A DNA stretch of 25,561 nucleotides. Source: Saprospiraceae bacterium (GTDB lineage: Bacteria > Bacteroidota > Bacteroidia > Chitinophagales > Saprospiraceae). A model generated the notes under the pieces. That model saw nothing but the letters and a program-made list of their open reading frames with translations, was not told where the DNA came from and did not search any database. The translations under genes and the position numbers were made by a program. Below, one piece after another: positions 7,430-16,198 of the stretch. The stretch spans positions 1 to 25,561 of the forward strand of contig JABDJE010000033.1 in NCBI GenBank assembly GCA_013002625.1. The letters are read 5' to 3'. The stretch's first letter is position 1, and the number at the start of each line of letters is the position of its first letter.

Positions 7430-8278
7430 ATGCTGGATACCATCATTCAATACTTTGAAAACATTCCTTCGTTGCACAGAACACTTATCCTGGTTGGTGG
7501 ACTTACATTGTTTTCACTTATAGAGAGTGCTGTCCCACTTTTTTCATTGAAATACAGCCGACTCCGACATGCAGGTATAAATCTTTTCTTTACCTTGACG
7601 ACAATCATTGTCAACTTTGTCTTGGCCTTTCTTTTGGTAAAATCTTCTGATTGGGTTGTCGCCAATGAATTTGGTATAATACAGTGGTTGACTTTACCCT
7701 TGTGGGGGCAACTGATATTAGGAATATTGTTGCTTGACCTCATCGGTGCCTACATCGTACACTATATTGAACATCATGTGACCTGGATGTGGAAATTTCA
7801 TGTTGTCCATCATACGGACCAGAACGTGGATACAACAACAGCCAACAGGCATCATCCTGGTGAAAGTGTTATTAGATTCGTCTTTGCTATTATTGCAACC
7901 ATAATTGTTGGTGCACCGATGTGGCTTGTGTTTTTATATCAGAGTATGTCTGTGGTCTTAAGCCAGTTTAATCATGCCAATATCACCTTACCAAAATGGC
8001 TAGACCAAGCCATATTATTAATTTTTTGCACACCTAATATGCATAGAGTACACCATCATTACAGAATACCGTATTCGGATTCAAATTATGGCAATATATT
8101 TTCGTTTTGGGACAAGATTTTTGGTACCTACAAGAAGGTTGATAATACCAGACTTGTCTATGGCTGTGATACCTATATGGGTGAAGCGGAAGCAGGCAAT
8201 ATCGGTATGATGTTAAAAATCCCATTCATACCCTACCGGAGTAAAATTGAATATGCTGAGTCTGAGAACCTCGAATAA
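7430..8278 (+). CDS. Sterol desaturase / fatty acid hydroxylase family membrane protein
   Basis: The 282-residue membrane di-iron enzyme has about four transmembrane segments in the first 110 residues. The histidine clusters are H111xxxH115H116, H124xxH127H128, N-H182, and H205xxH208H209H210. The last precedes the family's Y-S-D-S-N-Y-G-N and W-D-x-I-F-G-T-Y signature. The set is complete, so activity is expected: oxygen-dependent hydroxylation or desaturation of a lipid chain. The frame is open from a TTG at 7343, but those 29 extra residues do not look conserved, so I use the ATG at 7430. Bacteroidota members of this family act on fatty acids or carotenoids; the substrate here is unknown. 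It ends just before a strong hairpin terminator. Confidence 0.9.
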   Translation: MLDTIIQYFENIPSLHRTLILVGGLTLFSLIESAVPLFSLKYSRLRHAGINLFFTLTTIIVNFVLAFLLVKSSDWVVANEFGIIQWLTLPLWGQLILGILLLDLIGAYIVHYIEHHVTWMWKFHVVHHTDQNVDTTTANRHHPGESVIRFVFAIIATIIVGAPMWLVFLYQSMSVVLSQFNHANITLPKWLDQAILLIFCTPNMHRVHHHYRIPYSDSNYGNIFSFWDKIFGTYKKVDNTRLVYGCDTYMGEAEAGNIGMMLKIPFIPYRSKIEYAESENLE

Positions 8279-8281
8279 AAT

Positions 8282-8315
8282 ATATCGAGAAAGGGTCTTT
8301 ACCCCTTCTCGATAT
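8282..8315. terminator. Bidirectional hairpin terminator between convergent genes
   Basis: A 14-bp stem (ATATCGAGAAAGGG at 8282-8295 with CCCCTTCTCGATAT at 8302-8315) has a six-base loop. The one non-Watson-Crick position is A-C on the plus strand but G-U on the minus strand. The minus strand continues with TATTTTATTC and the plus strand with a weaker AT-rich tail. It lies exactly between the stops of the hydroxylase gene and the secreted-protein gene. Confidence 0.7.
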
Positions 8316-8326
8316 GACTAAGATAT

Positions 8327-8923
8327 TTAATGAACCACATTAAATTCGTACGTATGGAATATTTCATCATTGCTTATGACGAAAGTATAATTACCTTCAC
8401 TTAGCTCTTCTATATTGTAGGCTTTATTCACAGATCCATTGGCATCAATTGTACTGCTATAAATTCTATTGCCTTCAGCATCGTTGATTCTTACATTCAC
8501 TTTATGCCCAGCAAATGCCAAGAAGTTAAGTATTATGAAATCGCCATCCTGATCAATCATAGGGTTGAAATATTCTCTCTCTTGTTCCTTAAAACTTACC
8601 AATGTTCTACCCAATTCAAAAGGACGAATTTCTTTCTTCAACTTATCTTCAATGATAAACTCATAATTTCCTTCAGGTAGATTTTTTAAGTTGATTTTCT
8701 TAACGTCTTTAACGACATCTTTTAGCACTTCATTCATAAGTTCCTTGCCATTCTTATCGTAGATTCTTAGAACGACATCTGTGGATTGCGAATAATCAAA
8801 TTCCACCACAAAAGTTTTTGACTCCAATGATAATGGCTTGATTTTAAGATCTCCATAAGCATTAATGTCTGCATTAATGAATAAGGCTAATGTTGCCACG
8901 ATTAATACTTTAATAGTTTTCAT
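8327..8923 (-). CDS. Small secreted protein with two tandem beta-sandwich modules
   Basis: The 198-residue protein has a clear signal peptide (M-K-T-I-K-V-L-I-V-A-T-L-A-L-F, cleavage near I-N-A). Two similar modules follow, at about 50-105 and 135-198. The first has V-V-L-R-I-Y-D-K-N-G-K-E-L and L-P-E-G-N-Y-E-F-I-I; the second has V-N-V-R-I-N-D-A-E-G-N-R-I and L-S-E-G-N-Y-T-F-V-I. This pattern resembles the type IX C-terminal sorting-domain fold, but there is no large cargo domain and the usual Y-P-N-P start is missing. It may be a stand-alone Ig-like surface or periplasmic protein. The function is unknown. A promoter match and a palindrome lie upstream. Confidence 0.75.
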   Translation of the reverse strand: MKTIKVLIVATLALFINADINAYGDLKIKPLSLESKTFVVEFDYSQSTDVVLRIYDKNGKELMNEVLKDVVKDVKKINLKNLPEGNYEFIIEDKLKKEIRPFELGRTLVSFKEQEREYFNPMIDQDGDFIILNFLAFAGHKVNVRINDAEGNRIYSSTIDANGSVNKAYNIEELSEGNYTFVISNDEIFHTYEFNVVH

Positions 8924-8955
8924 CTTTAAATTTTTAATTTTTGAATTTTATTAAA

Positions 8956-8973
8956 CCAATACAAACTTATTGG
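8956..8973 (-). promoter_or_regulatory. Promoter -7 element within a palindrome
   Basis: On the minus strand TAAGTTTG (8969-8962) matches the Bacteroidota -7 consensus TAnnTTTG, about 38 bp before the ATG at 8923. It sits inside an inverted repeat with arms CCAATA (8956-8961) and TATTGG (8968-8973), which could be an operator. No good -33 TTTG was found at the usual distance. Confidence 0.45.
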
Positions 8974-9035
8974 CTTCATCAGCACTAAGGAGATTGTATC
9001 TTAATAATATTCTGTGTTATTTTACCCTCGGTTTC

Positions 9036-9059
9036 TTAACAATTTCACAATGTTGTTAA
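9036..9059. promoter_or_regulatory. Inverted repeat upstream of the AraC-family gene
   Basis: Perfect 7-bp arms TTAACAA (9036-9042) and TTGTTAA (9053-9059) are separated by 10 bp. The centre is about 90 bp from the AraC-type start and about 125 bp from the divergent secreted-protein start. This spacing is typical of a dimeric regulator site, possibly for autoregulation. Confidence 0.35.
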
Positions 9060-9138
9060 TTTAGCACATATTCGAGTTAATTTAATGTATAACTGACTGC
9101 GAAATCATATATATGTTTAGGTCACAGAATATTAATCC

Positions 9139-10008
9139 ATGAATAAAAAAGCACAACTGGAAATCATTGAGCCGGAGTTTGGAAGTTCATTCGCTGTAAA
9201 GCATTTTACCGAACCCAGCTTAGATCCAAAGAATAAGTTCTGGCACTTTCATCCAGAACTTGAGCTGGTATATATAAAAGGAGGCAATGGTAAAAGACAT
9301 ATCGGTAATCATTTATCATGTTATTACGATGGTGATCTAATCCTTATTGGATCCAACCTTCCCCACTATGGCTTCACCAATAGATTGAGTGGAAATGATT
9401 CTGAAACTATTATTCAAATGAAGAGTGATTTTCTGGGTAAGGACTTTCTTGATATTCCTGAAATGCGCCATATTGCTCAATTGTTTGAACGCGCCAAATA
9501 TGGAATCGTCTATACCGGTAAAGCAAAATATGACATCGGTGCAAAGATTGAGGAACTTGTCAAGCTTGACACTTTTGATCGCCTTGCTGCTCTATTGAGT
9601 ATCCTCCATAAGATGGCGACGACAGATAATTATGAAGTACTCAATGCGCTTGAGTATTCTTTTGAAGTCAAACTGGAGGATAATGACAGACCGGAGATTA
9701 TTTATAATTATGTTAGAAAGAATTTTCTCGAAACAATTCCGCTTGAAGCTATTGCATTGGAAGTGAACATGACAGTACCAGCATTTTGTCGCTATTTCAA
9801 AAAGTTATCGGGTAAGACCTTCACTAAGTTTGTTAATGAATACAGGGTTGTGCACGCCTGCAAATTACTATCTGAAGAAAAGATCAGTATCACTGAAGTT
9901 TGCTTTCGGAGTGGCTTCAACAATTTCTCTCACTTTACTAAGGTATTTAAAGAAGTAGCAGGATTAAGTCCCTCTGATTATCGTAAAAAAGTCACTGCAC
10001 TGGTATAA
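9139..10008 (+). CDS. AraC family transcriptional regulator (cupin + HTH_18)
   Basis: The 289-residue regulator has an N-terminal cupin-like effector domain (about 15-110), with W-H-F-H-P-E-L-E-L-V-Y-I and the H-I-G-N-H...Y-Y-D-G-D-L-I-L-I-G-S-N-L-P-H segment. A linker follows, then the double helix-turn-helix at about 185-285. The second HTH has the classic I-T-E-V-C-F-R-S-G-F-N-N-F-S-H-F-T-K-V-F-K motif and ends G-L-S-P-S-D-Y-R. In this group the ligand is often a sugar or aromatic compound, but it cannot be named here. The gene is divergent from the small secreted protein and may control it. It ends only two bases from the convergent membrane gene. Confidence 0.93.
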   Translation: MNKKAQLEIIEPEFGSSFAVKHFTEPSLDPKNKFWHFHPELELVYIKGGNGKRHIGNHLSCYYDGDLILIGSNLPHYGFTNRLSGNDSETIIQMKSDFLGKDFLDIPEMRHIAQLFERAKYGIVYTGKAKYDIGAKIEELVKLDTFDRLAALLSILHKMATTDNYEVLNALEYSFEVKLEDNDRPEIIYNYVRKNFLETIPLEAIALEVNMTVPAFCRYFKKLSGKTFTKFVNEYRVVHACKLLSEEKISITEVCFRSGFNNFSHFTKVFKEVAGLSPSDYRKKVTALV

Positions 10009-10010
10009 CT

Positions 10011-10664
10011 TCAAATAGCATAGGGTCTGTCATGACTTTTAAGGGATACATGCAGATGGTCTCCCGTAGTGCCTGATCCGCTGTGACGCAGCGTATTAAA
10101 ACCCATGGCCTTGAAATAAAATCTTACCAATTGATTTCTAAACTCATGCCGGCTATTCGTTCTGATATCCAGAGCATGTGTATATCCATTTGATTGCCTG
10201 TAGTGCAATGAATTTTGTTTGGATTTCAAGCCCATTTTTCTGTAATCTTCAGGAAGCCTTTGGGCATCTGTAACGATCAAATCTTTATCGATATGGATTA
10301 ATGTACTTATACTCAATCGCAGGATAGGATGCACTTCTCTGATTTCTGAACTGAGTGCCTTGCTTTTAAAATTACTGCCTGAAAAGTAAAACAACCCGTG
10401 TCCGGCATAGAATAAGACCAATATAAAAGCTAGAAATCCTCTCTTTTTTATTGCGGCCCAACTTCCTAACTTTCCAGATAATCTTCCGTACACAATGTTG
10501 AAATACAAAAAGAGTACTATGCTTGCCATTGCCACACCTGACAACAAACTGATCCAAGGCAACAAATCATATTTATCATGGACGTATACCGCACCTCTGA
10601 TCAATAAGATAAAAGGCAAAACAAGAATGCACAGGAATTTTAATATTTCAAATAAGAACTTCAA
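10011..10664 (-). CDS. Membrane protein with C-terminal M15-like zinc peptidase motif
   Basis: The 217-residue protein has three membrane segments (about 5-25, 35-58 and 76-96) and then a soluble domain of about 120 residues. The soluble part ends with S-L-H154...Y-T-H-A-L-D166-I-R and G-D-H203-L-H205-V-S-L. This resembles the S-x-H...A-x-D and H-x-H zinc ligands of M15-type D,D-peptidases, although the H-to-D spacing is about five residues longer than usual. If real, it may act on peptidoglycan or a peptide. The start is an uncommon TTG at 10664; an in-frame stop lies just upstream and no ATG is near, so the choice is forced unless the N-terminus is damaged. The function is unproven. Confidence 0.65.
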   Translation of the reverse strand: MKFLFEILKFLCILVLPFILLIRGAVYVHDKYDLLPWISLLSGVAMASIVLFLYFNIVYGRLSGKLGSWAAIKKRGFLAFILVLFYAGHGLFYFSGSNFKSKALSSEIREVHPILRLSISTLIHIDKDLIVTDAQRLPEDYRKMGLKSKQNSLHYRQSNGYTHALDIRTNSRHEFRNQLVRFYFKAMGFNTLRHSGSGTTGDHLHVSLKSHDRPYAI

Positions 10665-10971
10665 TACAAATCATTCAAGATTTAAAAATTAATATATTTT
10701 CCAGGGTCCAACTAATATTTTCTACTAATCAGGCTCAATTCGCAATTAAGATTTGAATTTAATTACAATATTCTTCCGCTCTATCTTGAGTGACCTTCTC
10801 AGACCATTTTCCATAGCTTTAATTTTCGAATCGCAGATACATCCTCATTACAGGTAAATACCAACAAAGTGTTCGTAAAGAAGAGGGCTTTGCATTAAAA
10901 AATACACTCGATAAAATTGCGCTTTAAAATTTGATGCTACAGTTGACCAACATAATAATTATTCCCAGGAC
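10665..10971. other. Intergenic region with no supported gene
   Basis: This AT-rich 307-bp gap lies between two minus-strand genes. I see only weak features, such as an AATTAA/TTAATT inverted repeat near 10743-10763. Short minus-strand frames of 20 to 30 codons exist but are interrupted and show no recognisable family. Confidence 0.5.
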
Positions 10972-11811
10972 TTATGGCAATAAGGCAAAGCTCCTTAAGC
11001 GCCCAATCCGATAAACTATCCTCAGTATCAACCAGGCTTGGCTTAAGGCTATCAAAGTCCAACCAAATAAATCCAATTGAGGTCTTAAGCTGAAGAAAAT
11101 CCCCATCATAATTACAAACACGATCGTATTGAGGAGGCCATTTAATATGAAGGGTATCGTAATGCTTTTCCTGAGACCAGATAAAATATTTTTAAAAAAG
11201 CCTGCTTCCGAATTCCTGTAAATCTCAATCTTCGCTGCATCGCGAAATATGGATAACCAAAATAGAAAGATAAGTCCTAGCGTTAACAGCCACCAGAATC
11301 GATGGATTAATACCAGTTCGTTTTCAAAGAAAAATGGATTAAAACCATCCTTAGAGAAGAACATGAAGAGCAACATAAAAATGATCCCTGTCACAATCAT
11401 AAGCATAACCGATAAGCTCAGGTACTTCATAGAGAAATTACTGCATTGAGCCCAGAAGTCCCGAAATCTTGTCGACCCATCTCTTGATATAACAAGATGC
11501 ACTATCCCGCCTGTCAGAAATACCTGTAACAATATCGAGATCAAAATAATAAGGACAGACTGATCAAAGGCTGCACCCACCGCAACATCATATTCTCTCA
11601 GAAAGTCCATGATGAGGGTATAATCAAATCCTTGTAAGAAGGTTGAAAGGTCCAGCGTATTCCCGAAAGCTTTTTTTAATCCATAGTTCAGTGGATTGAT
11701 TACCAATAATGCAAAAGTCAAATTGAGTCCCCACAGAAGTAGTAAGAATGGCCACGCTGTAAAAGCGAACTTCCAGGATGTTATATATTGTTTTAGCAAT
11801 CGAACTACCAT
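10972..11811 (-). CDS. Polytopic membrane protein of unknown function
   Basis: I do not recognise a named family in this 279-residue protein. It has about six membrane segments, near residues 15-40, 82-105, 128-152, 168-190, 215-240 and 245-265. Conserved-looking cytosolic parts include the N-terminal W-K-F-A-F-T-A-W-P-F and a D-A-A-K-I-E-I loop. The layout is like Bacteroidota membrane proteins of the DUF4013 or glycerophosphoryl-diester-phosphodiesterase membrane-domain type, but I cannot assign it. Its ATG overlaps the stop of the M1 peptidase gene by one base (TAATG), so it is probably translated together with that peptidase and might assist or anchor it. Confidence 0.75.
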   Translation of the reverse strand: MVVRLLKQYITSWKFAFTAWPFLLLLWGLNLTFALLVINPLNYGLKKAFGNTLDLSTFLQGFDYTLIMDFLREYDVAVGAAFDQSVLIILISILLQVFLTGGIVHLVISRDGSTRFRDFWAQCSNFSMKYLSLSVMLMIVTGIIFMLLFMFFSKDGFNPFFFENELVLIHRFWWLLTLGLIFLFWLSIFRDAAKIEIYRNSEAGFFKNILSGLRKSITIPFILNGLLNTIVFVIMMGIFFSLRPQLDLFGWTLIALSQAWLILRIVYRIGRLRSFALLP

Positions 11812-13787
11812 TATGTAAAAAATGAAATAGATTCAATAATATGTTGCGCTGCAGCAGTCAGACCTGCTTTCAAGCTTTTAAGTAATCCTGATTGTTTTTG
11901 TACAGTCATTGAATTATTCAAAAAGTTACTGTCTAAATAATTCTTGCGATACGGGTCAATCTCAGCCGATAAGATCCGTTTGTCACCTTCCCATTCAATG
12001 GCAAAGCCGCCATCTTTTCCATCCCAATAATACATTTTAGATGTATTATCATCATAAGTGACTCGAACCTCCGTAGGCAAATACATGTCACCCAATCGAT
12101 GCACCAATACCCTTGACCTGTACTTTGGCCTGGCTCTGTCAATGACCTCACAACTGTCCTGATTCTCAAAGAAGCCCTGCTCAATTGGGACTGGATCATT
12201 CTCAATAGCTGCGATACCATAATCACAAACCGCAGTGCCGAACAATACTTGACTAAAAAACCAATCCATACCATCCGGAAACCTATCCCCATGGTTTTGT
12301 GTAACGTAAGTATTGACATGGGCAATGAAGTCATCCCTGCAAGGGTGATTAAATTGCCACTCCAAAAAATATTCACGCATCATTGTGTCCATCGAAGCGG
12401 TTCCCAACATGCCTTCTAAAGTTTGCAACCACATTGCAGTTTTATTATACGAGACTTCCCCGTATCCTCCGTTTTTAAATTGCCAGCTTTTTATTGAGTT
12501 GGGTGCAATTCTTGGATTATCCATAGCCAGGAATTCGATTCGATTGTATTCCTTGTTACCTGCTTTAATACCAAAGGCATCAATGGTTGATCTGTCTTCA
12601 CCAAACAAGGCATCCAAAATTCTGCCTTCGTAATAGGTGGTGAAACCCTCATCCATCCATGGATCTTCAACCTCATGGGTAGCCACCATTTGCATGAAAT
12701 ACTGATGGATATATTCGTGAATAACAAGCGTCTCCGGCGTTTTGACGCCTCTAGGGAAGAAACAAAAACTTAATGAGGTTACAAGATTAGGATACTCCAT
12801 TCCTCCGGTAAACATGCCATGAAATGGCGTATCGACGATTGATATGGTTTTGTATGGATAAGGCCCAAGGTGTTCCTCAAGAAATTGTATTCCGAATTTC
12901 AAAGTAGACAAATAGCGATCCGCTATATGCATTTTGTAAGGGTAGGCATAGAATTTTATATCTACATCACCATAAACATCCTCAATCAATTGCAGTTGTG
13001 GTGAAGCTGCCCAAGCAAAATCAATAACATCATGTGCAAAATAATGCCATACCTGTTTACCATCACGCAAAGTTTTGTCCTGTAAGACGCCAGATGCTGC
13101 AACGGTAAAATCCGACGGTACAGTTATATAAAGGTCATAATTCCCAAAATCTGCATAATACTCCCCACTTGAATGATATTGATGACAATTCCATTGACCT
13201 TGTTTTGCATAGCGCATACCTTTTGGTTCATAGACACCAACTTTTGGAAACCATTGTGCAAAGAAAAAATAGTCTCGATTATATCCGGTTCGGGGCATGG
13301 TCTTGGGTACCCGTGCCCGCCAGTTCATTTGCAGGCTGATGCTATCGCCAGGTAATACAGGTTCAACCAAATCGATCTTTAAGACAGATTGATCTTCTGT
13401 ATTATCATCATCCGTTTGATAATATCGCATACTCCCACTCAGGTCATTGCCATTTCCATCTATGATATTCTCTATTTCTGAATATCCCCAACCACAAACT
13501 TCATCGATATCGGATGTCAGGAATTCGGGTACACCGCGTTCTTTAAAAAAAGTCGATTGACTATTTTTAAATGCATTGTAATACAGGTGAAAATACATCT
13601 CTTTGATGGTATCTGTGCTTGGGTTTTTCCATACCAATATTTGCTCCGCATCAAGACTATGATTAGGTGGATCTAATTCTACCTTAATAGTATAATTGGC
13701 AATCCTTGGTGACAATTGTGACGTACTCGTCCATCCAAGGACAGGTATAAGGATACAAATAAGGGTATTTAATAAGGCTTTAGTCAT
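11811..13787 (-). CDS. Secreted M1 family metallopeptidase
   Basis: The 658-residue exported zinc aminopeptidase-like protein starts with a signal peptide (hydrophobic A-L-L-N-T-L-I-C-I-L-I-P-V-L). The N-terminal beta domain runs to about 270, then the catalytic domain. Zinc ligands are H357-E-Y-I-H361 and E380, giving HExxH-x18-E. The substrate-anchoring motif is G-G-M-E-Y-P (328-333), a variant of GAMEN common in the TonB/LTA4-hydrolase-like M1 group. The first ATG at 13838 would add 17 residues; I use 13787, which starts at the signal peptide and has an AGAGGAAG purine stretch just upstream. A membrane gene follows with TAATG coupling. Substrate preference is unknown; a role in peptide nutrition or cell-surface processing is likely. 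Confidence 0.93.
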   Translation of the reverse strand: MTKALLNTLICILIPVLGWTSTSQLSPRIANYTIKVELDPPNHSLDAEQILVWKNPSTDTIKEMYFHLYYNAFKNSQSTFFKERGVPEFLTSDIDEVCGWGYSEIENIIDGNGNDLSGSMRYYQTDDDNTEDQSVLKIDLVEPVLPGDSISLQMNWRARVPKTMPRTGYNRDYFFFAQWFPKVGVYEPKGMRYAKQGQWNCHQYHSSGEYYADFGNYDLYITVPSDFTVAASGVLQDKTLRDGKQVWHYFAHDVIDFAWAASPQLQLIEDVYGDVDIKFYAYPYKMHIADRYLSTLKFGIQFLEEHLGPYPYKTISIVDTPFHGMFTGGMEYPNLVTSLSFCFFPRGVKTPETLVIHEYIHQYFMQMVATHEVEDPWMDEGFTTYYEGRILDALFGEDRSTIDAFGIKAGNKEYNRIEFLAMDNPRIAPNSIKSWQFKNGGYGEVSYNKTAMWLQTLEGMLGTASMDTMMREYFLEWQFNHPCRDDFIAHVNTYVTQNHGDRFPDGMDWFFSQVLFGTAVCDYGIAAIENDPVPIEQGFFENQDSCEVIDRARPKYRSRVLVHRLGDMYLPTEVRVTYDDNTSKMYYWDGKDGGFAIEWEGDKRILSAEIDPYRKNYLDSNFLNNSMTVQKQSGLLKSLKAGLTAAAQHIIESISFFT

Positions 13788-13945
13788 AACTTCCTCTATG
13801 AAAAAGGATAAATGCGCTATTTGGTTTATTATTTTCAAAATATATGTCCCCTTAAGGTATGAATCTTTCGTCTGTGGGGTAAATAATTATTTCAAAACCT
13901 AACAATTAAATCTTTTGATCCCAACTGCTCAGTACAGTTTGGCTT

Positions 13946-15181
13946 TTAATCGTTTTGATACACAACTTCGGTACAGTTCTCTTTATTGAGGATGGTTTTT
14001 GCAACACGTTGAAGATCCTCACTGGTGATTTTTACATAATCTTCTTCTTGCTTATTGATCAGGTCTGCATCCCCTAACATTTCAAAATAGGCCAAATTAA
14101 TTGCCTTATGAATAATGCTTACTTCTGAGAAACTGATAGAGCTAATCAATCCATTTTTGACTTTCTGCAATTCGACAGGATCGATCACGCTTTGCTTAAG
14201 GGCTTCTAATTCCTTCCAGATCAATCGCCGCGCTTCCTCTATCTTGCCTTTATTCACAAGTTTGCTTTCAATTACAAACAGACCTGGATCAACGCTACCG
14301 GTAATATAGGCGGAAACAGAGGAAAAAATATCTTCGTTCTTGAGAAGATTCTGATAAAACCTTGATGATCTTCCTCCGGAAAGAATATCGGAGAGCACAT
14401 CATAGGCCGCAAAATCAGGATGCATCCTGCCTGGCATGTGAAATGCCATGAACAAGGCATCAGCAGGCACCTTATCCGCGAGTATGACTTGTCTGAATTC
14501 ATCTTGATGAGGTTCCTCTGTGGGTATCATCTGATTGATTTCACCTGGCGTAATATCTCCAAACCACTTTTCGATTTTGTCTATAGCATCATCCTCTTCA
14601 AAATTACCTGCGATGGCGAGAATCGCATTGTTGGGTCTATAGTTTTTTAAATAAAAATCCTGAACGTCATCCAGATGCGCTTTTTCGATATGTGCAACTT
14701 CAGCTCCGATTGTTGGCCATTTGTATGGGTGAACCTTGAAAGCTGTTTCGGATAATTTATGCCAGAGGTTACCATAGGGCTGGTTGATACTCGTTTCATA
14801 AAACTCTTCGACTACTACTTTCTTTTGAACATCAAGACTTCGTTGATTGATATTCAATTGGAGCATTCGATCAGACTCAAGCCACAGTGCTGTCTCTAGA
14901 TTTTCCTTGGGAAGTACATTATAAAAGTTGGTGATATCTGAATTAGTAAAGGCATTATTATCGCCGCCAGCTTCCTGAATGGGAATGTCGTAATCAGGAA
15001 CAAATTTCGATCCCCCAAACATGAGGTGTTCAAATAAATGCGCGAACCCTGTCTTAGTTGGGTCCTCATTTTTCGAACCCACTTTATATAAAATATTGAC
15101 TGCAATCAGAGGTGTTGAATTATCGCGATGCAATAATACTGTCAATCCATTTGGTAAAGAATATTTTTTAAAATCGATCAT
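13946..15181 (-). CDS. M16 family zinc peptidase (pitrilysin-like, half size)
   Basis: The 411-residue protein is a half-size M16B-type peptidase. The inverted zinc motif H48-L-F-E51-H52 is intact, and the third ligand is expected in V-V-V-E-E-F-Y-E, about 74 residues on. Two homologous alpha/beta halves can be inferred, the second ending near residue 405. M16B enzymes often work as heterodimers with an inactive partner gene; no such partner is in the window, so it may be a homodimer. There is no signal peptide, so it appears cytosolic. The start ATG overlaps the aat stop by four bases (ATGA), placing it in the same operon as clpS and aat. Confidence 0.93.
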   Translation of the reverse strand: MIDFKKYSLPNGLTVLLHRDNSTPLIAVNILYKVGSKNEDPTKTGFAHLFEHLMFGGSKFVPDYDIPIQEAGGDNNAFTNSDITNFYNVLPKENLETALWLESDRMLQLNINQRSLDVQKKVVVEEFYETSINQPYGNLWHKLSETAFKVHPYKWPTIGAEVAHIEKAHLDDVQDFYLKNYRPNNAILAIAGNFEEDDAIDKIEKWFGDITPGEINQMIPTEEPHQDEFRQVILADKVPADALFMAFHMPGRMHPDFAAYDVLSDILSGGRSSRFYQNLLKNEDIFSSVSAYITGSVDPGLFVIESKLVNKGKIEEARRLIWKELEALKQSVIDPVELQKVKNGLISSISFSEVSIIHKAINLAYFEMLGDADLINKQEEDYVKITSEDLQRVAKTILNKENCTEVVYQND

Positions 15182-15870
15182 CTGTTTTCAGCATATACCC
15201 ATTTACAAGGGGCCACAATATTAAAGATATTTGTCTTTAAATGCTTATAAAAACGATCTGAAGAAATCATTTCAGCACCAAGGCTAATTAAATGTTCGGT
15301 CCGTTGTTGACAGTCTATCAATTCAAAATTATGGGTTTCCAGATATTGAACCAATTTGATAAATCCATACTTTGAGGCATTGCTCACATTGCTGAACATG
15401 GATTCACCATAAAACATCTTCCCTAATGCCAAGCCATAAAGTCCACCGACCAGTTTGCCTTCTTGCCAAACTTCTATGGAATGCGCATAGCCTTTTTCGT
15501 GTAAGTCGATAAAAGTCGCTATCAGCTTATCTGTAATCCATGTATCGTCTTGCCCTTCTCTTTTCACTAATTGGCATGCCTGAATGACTTCTTTGAAAGC
15601 GCTATCGAAGCTTACATTAAAAGCCTGCTTCTTCAAGAGTTGTCGCATGCTTTTGGAAATTTTAAGCTGGGATGGAAATAAAACACAGCGCGGGTGCGTA
15701 TACCACCATAAAATTGGATCCTCTTCATGGTACCAGGGAAATATACCGAATTGATAGGCCAACAATAATTGATGAGCGGATAGCTCGGTGCCTATCGCAA
15801 GTAAACCATCGGGGTCAGCACATAGTGGATGTGGGAAATATTCTACCCCTGGAGGTAGATAGAAGGCCAT
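15178..15870 (-). CDS. aat: Leucyl/phenylalanyl-tRNA--protein transferase
   Basis: Aat moves Leu or Phe from aminoacyl-tRNA onto proteins with N-terminal Lys or Arg, creating an N-degron read by ClpS. The 230-residue length is typical. Diagnostic segments are D-P-D-G-L-L-A-I-G near residue 20, A-Y-Q-F-G-I-F-P-W-Y, W-W-Y-T-H-P-R-C-V-L-F-P, and G-K-M-F-Y-G-E-S-M-F-S with L-I-D-C-Q at about 140-195. These match the conserved Aat core. It starts two bases after the clpS stop and overlaps the M16 gene by four bases, so the three are almost certainly cotranscribed. The aat-clpS pairing strongly supports both assignments. Confidence 0.97.
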   Translation of the reverse strand: MAFYLPPGVEYFPHPLCADPDGLLAIGTELSAHQLLLAYQFGIFPWYHEEDPILWWYTHPRCVLFPSQLKISKSMRQLLKKQAFNVSFDSAFKEVIQACQLVKREGQDDTWITDKLIATFIDLHEKGYAHSIEVWQEGKLVGGLYGLALGKMFYGESMFSNVSNASKYGFIKLVQYLETHNFELIDCQQRTEHLISLGAEMISSDRFYKHLKTNIFNIVAPCKWVYAENR

Positions 15871-15872
15871 GG

Positions 15873-16178
15873 TTATTCTTCAACCATTACCTCAATAACA
15901 GCAGAAAGTCCTCGTTCAACAAGCGCCTCTTTCATTGGCTTAAGCATCTTGAATTCTCCTGTTTTAACAATTGCCTTTCCTTTATAATGTACAATGAGAG
16001 ATAATTGTTCAGATTGCTCAAAAGTGTGATTACACACTTCCATAAAACATTGAATGACCCAATCAAAGGTATTGAAGTCATCATTATATACAAGCAATTG
16101 TGATTTTTCTAGACCGGTTTTGGCATCTTCTTCTACTACTAAAATATCGTTCAATGCGGAATCTAATTCTTTAGCCAT
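15873..16178 (-). CDS. clpS: ATP-dependent Clp protease adaptor ClpS
   Basis: ClpS binds N-degron substrates and hands them to ClpA-ClpP. The 101-residue protein has a flexible N-terminal tail of about 25 residues and the ClpS core. The N-degron pocket residues are visible: N32-D33-D34 in V-Y-N-D-D-F-N-T-F-D-W-V, and H64 in L-I-V-H-Y-K-G-K-A. The C-terminal K-x-x-L-x-x-x-G-L-x-A-x-I-E segment is also typical. It lies 20 bp after the peroxiredoxin gene and two bases before aat. Clp protease genes themselves are not in the window. Confidence 0.96.
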   Translation of the reverse strand: MAKELDSALNDILVVEEDAKTGLEKSQLLVYNDDFNTFDWVIQCFMEVCNHTFEQSEQLSLIVHYKGKAIVKTGEFKMLKPMKEALVERGLSAVIEVMVEE

Positions 16179-16198
16179 GTTAATCTCTGTTAAGGATA

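Noticed and set aside
10700..10900. Decayed minus-strand small gene
   Set aside because: Only short frames of 20-30 codons in different phases; no family pattern, so it is indistinguishable from chance.
13921..13942. Hairpin after the M16 gene as a terminator
   Set aside because: The stem has a bulge and, on the minus strand, is followed by GATCAAAAG rather than a T tract.
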